A stretch of 64,000 bases of DNA from Microbacterium oxydans (GTDB lineage Bacteria > Actinomycetota > Actinomycetes > Actinomycetales > Microbacteriaceae). Below, piece after piece: positions 58,437-64,000 of the stretch (the stretch's first letter is position 1; every line of letters begins with the position of its first letter). The position numbers were made by a program, and so were the translations under genes. The DNA lies in NCBI RefSeq assembly GCF_006540085.1, contig NZ_BJOG01000005.1, positions 1 through 64,000 of the forward strand, written 5' to 3'. Under the pieces are notes generated by a model. It had not been told where the DNA came from and ran no database searches. It saw only the letters and a program-made list of their open reading frames with translations.

Positions 58437-59581
58437 CACAGAGCCACCCAAGGAGAGAAGAGGAAGTAGAGACACAGAGCGGGGATGGTGGAGGGAAGGA
58501 TGCTGTCGAGTCGATCGAGCAGCCCGCCGTGACCCGGCAACCAGGAACTCATGTCCTTGATGCCGAGGTCGCGCTTCAGCATGGATTCACCCAGGTCGCC
58601 GAGCGTCGCTGAGAGCAGGATCGAGACACCGAACACGAGGCCGCACCACCACGGCAGCTCCAGGAGGAAGATCGCCAGCAGCACGCCAGCGGCGATGGAC
58701 GCGGCGACCGCCCCTCCGAACCCTTCCCAGGTCTTCTTCGGACTGATCTTCGGCGCCATGGGGTGTCGGCCGAAGGCCAGACCGGCGGCGTAGGCACCCG
58801 TGTCAGCGGCGACGGCGATCGCGATGAAGCTGAGCACCCACCACTCACCGCCCTCCTGCTTGAGCAGGATGAGCGCGATACCCGCGAGGAAGGGGACGTA
58901 CACCTGGACGAAGCCGCTGATCACGGCGTCTGCGAGCACGTCGCCGTAAGTCCGTCCGTCCTTCTCCACCATCTGCGCGATGAGTCGCCAGACGATCACG
59001 AAGGCAACGGACACGAAGAGCATCACCCAGCAGAGCCACGGCTCCGCGAAGTATGCCGAAAGCACGAGGAAAGTGGCTGCGATCAGTTGGGGCACCACGT
59101 CGACTCGCCGCCCGGAACCCCGCAGGGCTCTCGAGAGCTCGTACACGCCCAGCAACGCGGCCGCGAGGGCGAACGGGACGAAGAGCACCTTGAGGAAGAG
59201 CAGGGAGCCGAGCAGCGCAGCTCCGAACGCGAGGCCGATCACCGTGGCGAGGATGAGATCCCGGCCGGTGCGCTCCTTGATGCGTTCGTTCGCCTGGTCG
59301 AGCTGGTCACGTGCGTGGGAGACGTGGCTGCCGAGCTCATCCCTCGCCGCCCGCCACTGCTCGCGGATGGCGTTGTGATCTGCCGTGTCCAGGGAGCTGA
59401 TGTCCCCGACTGCGACGCGGTCCGCGGGGGCTGGAAGTGGCGGCCGAGGGGGTACCTCGGCACTGTCGAACGTGGGGAACGCCGCATCGACGAGCGGGAC
59501 GCCTTCGGACGGGGTACCGTGATGCGCGTCTCGACGCGCGAACGGCTTGTCGTCGTCGGCATCTCGCGTTTCGTCAGACAT
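58436..59581 (-). CDS. cdsA: Phosphatidate cytidylyltransferase
   Basis: A 381-residue membrane enzyme that makes CDP-diacylglycerol. The N-terminal ~120 residues are hydrophilic and extended compared with shorter family members. About seven or eight membrane helices follow. The family signature is 'SATLGDLGESMLKRDLGIKD' and then 'MSSWLPGHGGLLDRLDSI'. The location after frr is the common actinobacterial order. Confidence 0.92.
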   Translation of the reverse strand: MSDETRDADDDKPFARRDAHHGTPSEGVPLVDAAFPTFDSAEVPPRPPLPAPADRVAVGDISSLDTADHNAIREQWRAARDELGSHVSHARDQLDQANERIKERTGRDLILATVIGLAFGAALLGSLLFLKVLFVPFALAAALLGVYELSRALRGSGRRVDVVPQLIAATFLVLSAYFAEPWLCWVMLFVSVAFVIVWRLIAQMVEKDGRTYGDVLADAVISGFVQVYVPFLAGIALILLKQEGGEWWVLSFIAIAVAADTGAYAAGLAFGRHPMAPKISPKKTWEGFGGAVAASIAAGVLLAIFLLELPWWCGLVFGVSILLSATLGDLGESMLKRDLGIKDMSSWLPGHGGLLDRLDSILPSTIPALCLYFLFSPWVAL

Positions 59582-59586
59582 CCCGA

Positions 59587-60141
59587 CTACACCTCGAGGA
59601 GTTCTGCCTCTTTGCGCTTCAGCGCGTCATCGATGAGATCGACATGCTGGCGCGTCAGAACATCGAGCTCCTTCTCACCGCGAGCGATCTCATCCTCACC
59701 GAGCTCGCTCTTGAGCGCGTCCAGCTCATCCTTGGCCTTGCGGCGGATGCCACGGACGTGGACCTTCGCGTCCTCTGCCTTGGTCTTGACGAGCTTGACG
59801 TACTCCTTGCGCCGCTCGGCGGTGAGCTCCGGCATTGTCACACGCACCAGGTTGCCGTCGTTCGTGGGATTCGCACCGAGGTTCGGCATGTCGCGGATGG
59901 CCTGCTCGATCGCCTTCAGAGCGGACTTGTCGTACGGCGTGATGATGAGCGTCCGCGCCTCCTGGTTCGCCAGGGACGCGAGCTGCGCGATCGGCGTGGG
60001 AGTGCCGTAGTAGTCCACGAGGACCTTCTGGAACATCTGCGGGTTCGCACGACCGGTGCGCACCGTGGAGAAGTCCTCCTTGGCAGCTTCGACCGCCCGG
60101 TTCATGCGAGTGGTGGTTTCAGCGAGGACGTCCGCGATCAC
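59587..60141 (-). CDS. frr: Ribosome recycling factor
   Basis: A 184-residue protein that splits post-termination ribosomes with EF-G. It matches the family throughout, for example '[20 protein letters not shown]', '[20 protein letters not shown]', '[20 protein letters not shown]' and '[20 protein letters not shown]'. The start GTG 60141 has AGGAG upstream and gives the usual length. The longer frame from 60171 is not needed. Confidence 0.95.
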   Translation of the reverse strand: MIADVLAETTTRMNRAVEAAKEDFSTVRTGRANPQMFQKVLVDYYGTPTPIAQLASLANQEARTLIITPYDKSALKAIEQAIRDMPNLGANPTNDGNLVRVTMPELTAERRKEYVKLVKTKAEDAKVHVRGIRRKAKDELDALKSELGEDEIARGEKELDVLTRQHVDLIDDALKRKEAELLEV

Positions 60142-60208
60142 GGTGACTCCTATCGTCGGGGTGTTCTGCAAATTCTATCGGGCGAAGTCGTCTCCGCCCG
60201 TCGCACAC

Positions 60209-60925
60209 TCAGGTGGTGACCAGCGTGCCGATCGGGTCTCCGAGCAGAGCGCGGGTGACGTTGCCCGCCGGCTCCATGCCGAAGACCCGCATGTTCATGT
60301 TGTTGTCCATGCAGAGACTGAACGCTGTCGAATCGACCACCTTCAGGCCGCGCTGCAGTGCGTCGCTGTAGGTGACCCGCTCGATGCGCTCGGCGTCGGC
60401 GTGCTTGTTCGGATCCGCGGTGTAGATGGCATCGACGCCGTTCTTGGCGACGAGGACCTCCTCCGCACCGATCTCCAGCGCACGCTGAGCCGCGACCGTG
60501 TCGGTCGAGAAGTACGGAAGACCCGCGCCGGCTCCGAAGATCACGACGCGCCCCTTCTCGAGGTGACGCTCAGCCCGACGCGGGATGTAGGGCTCCGCGA
60601 CCTGAGTCATCGAGATCGCCGACTGCACGCGCGTGGCGGCACCGGCCTGCTCGAGGAAGTCCTGCAACGCAAGTGCGTTCATGACCGTGCCGAGCATTCC
60701 CATGTAATCGGCGCGTCCACGGTCCATGCCGCGCTGGCTCAGCTCGGCTCCGCGGAAGAAGTTCCCTCCCCCGACGACGATCGCCACCTCGACGCGGTCG
60801 ACGGCAGCGGCGATGTCGCGCGCGATCTGGCTGACGACATCCGGGTTGACGCCCAGCTGTCCAGCGCCGAAGGCCTCTCCGGAGAGCTTGAGAAGGACGC
60901 GGCGGCGTCCGGTGCGTTCAGTCAT
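60209..60925 (-). CDS. pyrH: UMP kinase
   Basis: A 238-residue enzyme that phosphorylates UMP to UDP. The start '[11 protein letters not shown]' is typical, with '[20 protein letters not shown]' (UMP/ATP site), '[20 protein letters not shown]' and '[20 protein letters not shown]'. It lies between frr and tsf, with a terminator on the tsf side. Confidence 0.95.
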   Translation of the reverse strand: MTERTGRRRVLLKLSGEAFGAGQLGVNPDVVSQIARDIAAAVDRVEVAIVVGGGNFFRGAELSQRGMDRGRADYMGMLGTVMNALALQDFLEQAGAATRVQSAISMTQVAEPYIPRRAERHLEKGRVVIFGAGAGLPYFSTDTVAAQRALEIGAEEVLVAKNGVDAIYTADPNKHADAERIERVTYSDALQRGLKVVDSTAFSLCMDNNMNMRVFGMEPAGNVTRALLGDPIGTLVTT

Positions 60926-60975
60926 GGGTGGGTGTCCTCTCGTCCCGATTCAAGATAGTGCCTCGTGGGCATGAA

Positions 60976-61010
60976 GAAGGGGTTCGGATCATGACGATCC
61001 GAACCCCTTC
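60976..61010 (-). terminator. Terminator after tsf
   Basis: GAAGGGGTTCGGATC and GATCCGAACCCCTTC form a perfect 15-base stem around a five-base loop, 7 bases past the tsf stop. On the minus strand the 3' arm runs into TTCTTCAT. It separates rpsB-tsf from pyrH-frr. Confidence 0.88.
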
Positions 61011-61017
61011 GACGTTG

Positions 61018-61845
61018 CTACGCGCCGACCTTGAAGCGCGCGAAGTCCGTGACGGTGATACCGGCGTCCTTCGCCACCTGGGCGACAGAGAGCTTGTTGT
61101 CCTTGGCGTAGTCCTGCTCGAGCAGGGCGACCTGCTTGATGAACGCGGAGACGCGGCCTTCGACGATCTTCGGGAGAGCCGCTTCCGGCTTGCCCTCGTT
61201 GCGGGAGATCTCGGTGACGATCTCGCGCTCCTTCTCGACAGCGTCCGCCGGGACGTCCTCGCGGGACAAGTACGACGGGTTGGCGAAGGAGATGTGCTGA
61301 GCGATGCTGCGCGCGGTCTCGGCGTCGTCACCCGTGTAGGCGACGACGACGCCGATCTGCGGCGGCAGGTCCTTGCTCGTGCGGTGCAGGTAGACCTCGA
61401 CCTTGTCGCCGGAGATCGTGCGCACTCGACGCAGCTCGACCTTCTCGCCGATGATCGCAGCCTCTTCGGAGATGACCTGCTCGACGCTCTTGTCGCCGGC
61501 GGATGCAGCCAGGGCGGCCTCGACCGAGTCGGCCTTCACCGCGGCTGCGGCGTCGGCGACCTTGTCGGCCAGCGCGATGAAGCGCTCGTTCTTCGCGACG
61601 AAGTCCGTCTCGCACGCGAGCTCGATGAGCGTCACGGCGCCATCCTGCTCGCGAGCGACGATGAGTCCCTCGCTGGTCGAACGGTCAGCGCGCTTCGCGT
61701 TGCCCTTCGCACCCTTGAGACGCAGGATCTCGGTGGCCTTCGCGACGTCTCCGTCGGCCTCCTCGAGCGCCTTCTTGGTGTCGACCATTCCGGTGCCGAG
61801 CTGCTCGCGCAGCGCCTTCAGGTCAGCGATGGTGAAGTTGGCCAT
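61018..61845 (-). CDS. tsf: Elongation factor Ts
   Basis: A 275-residue protein that recharges EF-Tu with GTP. The N-terminal UBA-like domain 'IADLKALREQLGTGMVDTKK', then 'EADGDVAKATEILRLKGAKG' and 'IELACETDFVAKNERFIALA' (the TDF signature) are clear. It is in an operon with rpsB, 41 bases downstream. Confidence 0.96.
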   Translation of the reverse strand: MANFTIADLKALREQLGTGMVDTKKALEEADGDVAKATEILRLKGAKGNAKRADRSTSEGLIVAREQDGAVTLIELACETDFVAKNERFIALADKVADAAAAVKADSVEAALAASAGDKSVEQVISEEAAIIGEKVELRRVRTISGDKVEVYLHRTSKDLPPQIGVVVAYTGDDAETARSIAQHISFANPSYLSREDVPADAVEKEREIVTEISRNEGKPEAALPKIVEGRVSAFIKQVALLEQDYAKDNKLSVAQVAKDAGITVTDFARFKVGA

Positions 61846-61886
61846 GTGTGGTGGCTCCTTGCTTCGTTAGGTGTGTGTACGAGGGA

Positions 61887-62837
61887 TTACTTGGCGTCAG
61901 CGGCTTCGGCGGCGGCGACCTCAGCGGTCTCCTCACCGGAAGCGGCGGCGATCGCCTCGTCGTGTGCCTCTGCACCGGCCTCGTCGGCGGCGGTCTCGTC
62001 GGCAGCGGGGGTCTCGACGACCGCGGCAGCGTCATCCGCGGTGGTGACCTCGGCGGCGTCAGCGGACTCCTGGACCTCCTGTGCGGGGGCCTCGAGGAGC
62101 TCCTTCTCCCAGTCGGCGAGAGGCTCGGCGTCACCGGTCTCCGGGTTGTGCTTCTGCTGCAGACCCTCGGCCGCAGCGTCCGCGATGATGCGGGTGAGCA
62201 GCGACACCGAACGGATGGCGTCGTCGTTGCCGGGGATCGGGTACTGGAAGTCGTCCGGGTCGGCGTTCGTGTCGAGGATGCCGATCACGGGGATGCCGAG
62301 CTTCTTGGCCTCGTCGATGGCGAGGTGCTCACGCTTGGCGTCGACGACCCAGATGGCAGACGGCGTCTTCGTGAGGTTGCGGATACCACCGAGCGACTTG
62401 TGCAGCTTGTCGAGCTCGCGCTTCTTGAGAAGCAGCTCCTTCTTCGTGAAGCCGCTGTTCGCCGGGGTCTCGTAGTCGAGCTCCTCGAGCTCCTTCATAC
62501 GAGCCAGACGCTTCGAGATCGTCTGGAAGTTGGTGAGGAGACCGCCGAGCCAGCGCTGGTTCACGAACGGCTGGCCGACACGTGTCGCCTGCTCCGCCAG
62601 GATCTCCTGCGCCTGCTTCTTGGTGCCGACGAAGAGGATGGTGCCGCCGTGGGCGACCGTCTCCTTGACGAAGTCGTACGCCTTGTCGATGTAGCCGAGC
62701 GACTGCTGGAGGTCGATGATGTGGATGCCGCTGCGCTCGGTGAGGATGAAGCGCTTGACCTTCGGGTTCCACCGACGGGTCTGGTGTCCGAAGTGCACGC
62801 CGCTGTCGAGCAGCTGGCGGATGGTGACCACAGCCAT
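61887..62837 (-). CDS. rpsB: 30S ribosomal protein S2
   Basis: A 316-residue S2 protein. The family core is complete: '[20 protein letters not shown]', '[20 protein letters not shown]', '[20 protein letters not shown]'-type segment and '[20 protein letters not shown]'. The last ~70 residues are an Ala/Glu/Asp-rich tail not present in short S2 proteins, a known feature of some actinobacteria. The start ATG 62837 follows AGGAGAC. Confidence 0.96.
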   Translation of the reverse strand: MAVVTIRQLLDSGVHFGHQTRRWNPKVKRFILTERSGIHIIDLQQSLGYIDKAYDFVKETVAHGGTILFVGTKKQAQEILAEQATRVGQPFVNQRWLGGLLTNFQTISKRLARMKELEELDYETPANSGFTKKELLLKKRELDKLHKSLGGIRNLTKTPSAIWVVDAKREHLAIDEAKKLGIPVIGILDTNADPDDFQYPIPGNDDAIRSVSLLTRIIADAAAEGLQQKHNPETGDAEPLADWEKELLEAPAQEVQESADAAEVTTADDAAAVVETPAADETAADEAGAEAHDEAIAAASGEETAEVAAAEAADAK

Positions 62838-63157
62838 GGTCGTCTCCTGGTTCTGGCGCGATTCTGCGCCGTTGAGGTTGCAAGCCGACCGGATGATCGG
62901 ACTCCCTGGTGCCCGGCTCACACCCGCCTGTCGGAGGACAGGACCTGTGGGAGTAGATGCCGCGAAACGAGTCGCTCTGGGCACGCGTAGTCACCTCGAT
63001 CTCGAGGTGCTCCTCCAGCATACAGGATCAGACGGCCGGCTCCCCTGCACCGTGGCTTCCCCTGCACAGTGGCGTGGTGTCACGTCTTACTCCCCGGATG
63101 TGTACGCCGCACTGCGCATGGTGCACCGCGGCAGCGTCGAGCCATCAGGATGCCTTC
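62838..63157. other. rpsB leader and divergent upstream region
   Basis: A 320-base stretch without a supported gene. On the minus strand TATGCT (63017-63022) is a likely -10 box for rpsB, giving a leader of about 175 bases that contains an inverted-repeat-rich part near 62885-62945 (for example CCTGTC-GGAGGACAGG). S2 is known to autoregulate through its leader in other bacteria. Whether that happens here cannot be told. The plus-strand part upstream of the M23 gene shows no clear promoter. Confidence 0.45.
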
Positions 63158-63694
63158 ATGCGCTTGAGATCCAGAACACGAGCCCTGCTCACCCCGACTC
63201 TTCTCGTCGTCTCGATGGTCGCCTTCGCAGTGATGCTCTCCCCCGGCGCGGCAGCGTGGTCCGACGAGCCTGACGTACCCGCCTGGAGCTGGCCGGTCAC
63301 CGGACCACGCTCGGTCGTCGCGCCCTACCGCGCTCCGGCTCATCGATACGGCGCCGGGCATCGTGGCGTCGATCTCAGCGCCGCGATGGGGACGACGGTC
63401 TCGGCTCCTGCTGACGGAGTCGTCGCTTTCCGCGGGACGGTCGTGGATCGGCAGCTCATCACCATCGAGCACGCCGGCGGGCTGGTGTCGACATTCGAAC
63501 CGTTGCGATCCGATCTCCTGGTCGGCGATCTCGTTGCAGAGGGTCAGGAGATCGGAGTGGTCGATGCTGGCGGGCACACACCGCCCGGCGCGATCCATCT
63601 CGGCGTACGTCTCGACGGGGACTACATCAACCCGATGCTGCTCTTCGGCGATGTGCCGCGCGCAGTGCTCCTCCCCTGCTGCGAAGCCCCGTGA
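63158..63694 (+). CDS. Secreted M23-like peptidase-fold protein
   Basis: A 178-residue protein with a signal peptide: basic start and 'ALLTPTLLVVSMVAFAVMLS' (about residues 8-27), with cleavage near GAAAWS. The M23 fold follows, with 'HRYGAGHRGVDLSAAMGTTV' (first zinc ligands H and D) and 'PGAIHLGVRLDGDYINPMLL'. The usual HxH has only its second His (A-I-H), so the catalytic His is missing. It may be a peptidoglycan-binding or regulatory form rather than an active endopeptidase. It is next to xerC, as in relatives. Confidence 0.83.
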   Translation: MRLRSRTRALLTPTLLVVSMVAFAVMLSPGAAAWSDEPDVPAWSWPVTGPRSVVAPYRAPAHRYGAGHRGVDLSAAMGTTVSAPADGVVAFRGTVVDRQLITIEHAGGLVSTFEPLRSDLLVGDLVAEGQEIGVVDAGGHTPPGAIHLGVRLDGDYINPMLLFGDVPRAVLLPCCEAP

Positions 63695-63716
63695 TCGAGC
63701 TTCCGAGTCGTCGGAG

Positions 63717-64000
63717 TCAGGCGCGGGGATGGGCGAGCCGGTAGGTGGCCGTCAGGCGCTCGGTCGAGACGTGCGTGTAGATCTGCGTGGTGCCGAGGCT
63801 GGCATGCCCGAGTATCTCCTGCACCGCCCGCAGGTCTGCTCCGCCGTCGAGGAGGTGGGTGGCGGCGGTATGACGGAGCGCGTGCGGACCGATCGTCTCC
63901 GCGCCGACGATCGGTGCCAGGACACGCGCGACGAGTTCGTACACCGTTCGCGGGCCCACTCGCCCTCCTCTGCTTCCGAGCATCACGGCGGGGGTGAAGG
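63717..64000 (-). CDS. Tyrosine recombinase XerC/XerD-like (partial, C-terminal end)
   Basis: The final ~94 residues of a tyrosine recombinase. It carries '[20 protein letters not shown]' (HxxR box), '[20 protein letters not shown]' (LGH and catalytic Tyr). The N-terminal part is off the window. In related genomes xerC stands here beside rpsB, so this is most likely the host chromosome-dimer resolvase, not a prophage integrase. Confidence 0.9.
   Translation of the reverse strand, partial: FTPAVMLGSRGGRVGPRTVYELVARVLAPIVGAETIGPHALRHTAATHLLDGGADLRAVQEILGHASLGTTQIYTHVSTERLTATYRLAHPRA

Noticed and set aside
63717..64000. Tyrosine recombinase as the missing prophage integrase
   Set aside because: It is 34 kb from the attachment site, in the conserved host order next to rpsB, and best fits chromosomal xerC.

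Overview
The window comes from a high-GC actinobacterium, most likely Microbacterium or a close member of the Microbacteriaceae. This is inferred from the conserved order xerC, M23 peptidase, rpsB, tsf, pyrH, frr, cdsA, from gatCAB beside an acyl-CoA ligase, from a clpS/DUF2017 cluster, from a glgX-glgE-glgB alpha-glucan cluster, and from many leaderless genes with a TANNNT -10 box six or seven bases before the start codon.

Bases 1 to about 29,160 are the right-hand part of an integrated siphovirus-like prophage whose left part lies outside the window. Late genes read leftward: HNH, small and large terminase, portal, MuF-like minor head protein, scaffold, lambda gpD-like decoration protein and lambda gpE-like major capsid, then an acidic-repeat protein cut by the window edge. 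Two phage tRNA genes (Asn, Asp) and a terminator separate this block from the early block (about 9.3-28.1 kb). The early block is also read leftward, in tightly coupled genes with ATGA or GTGA overlaps. It encodes a Cro-like regulator, an antirepressor, many tiny Cys-rich proteins, a RecE-like exonuclease with a possible annealing partner, two HNH proteins, an ASCH protein, a replication-initiator-like protein, a helicase-methyltransferase fusion, a C5 cytosine methyltransferase, a RusA resolvase and an N6-adenine methyltransferase. The rightward immunity genes (a repressor-like protein and an ImmA-like protease) face Cro across paired CCATA-TT-TATGG operators. The right attachment site is the 3' end of a tRNA gene, possibly tRNA-His. 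No phage integrase is present in the window.

Bases 29,161-64,000 are host chromosome: a LysE exporter; metallopeptidase/clpS/DUF2017; a kinase-like protein and a GerW protein; dinB; gatBAC (charging of Gln/Asn-tRNA); an acyl-CoA ligase; a DEAD-box helicase; ligA; mnmA with a cysteine desulfurase (tRNA thiolation); glgX-glgE-glgB (alpha-glucan metabolism); a thioredoxin-TPR protein with a large membrane protein; an AI-2E family permease; a hydrolase; a lytic transglycosylase-like protein; a DivIVA-domain protein; and the translation/lipid block cdsA-frr-pyrH-tsf-rpsB followed by an M23 protein and the end of xerC.

The observations most worth a second look are short CCC-GACAT-GGG hairpins that overlap the Shine-Dalgarno of two phage morphogenesis genes, a compact G-quadruplex motif next to the terminase genes, a terminator-like hairpin inside a CDS just before the helicase-methyltransferase gene, a four-hairpin spacer in the early operon, a sense/antisense ORF pair, and the immunity operator pair. 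All calls were made by reading the sequence; no database search was run.
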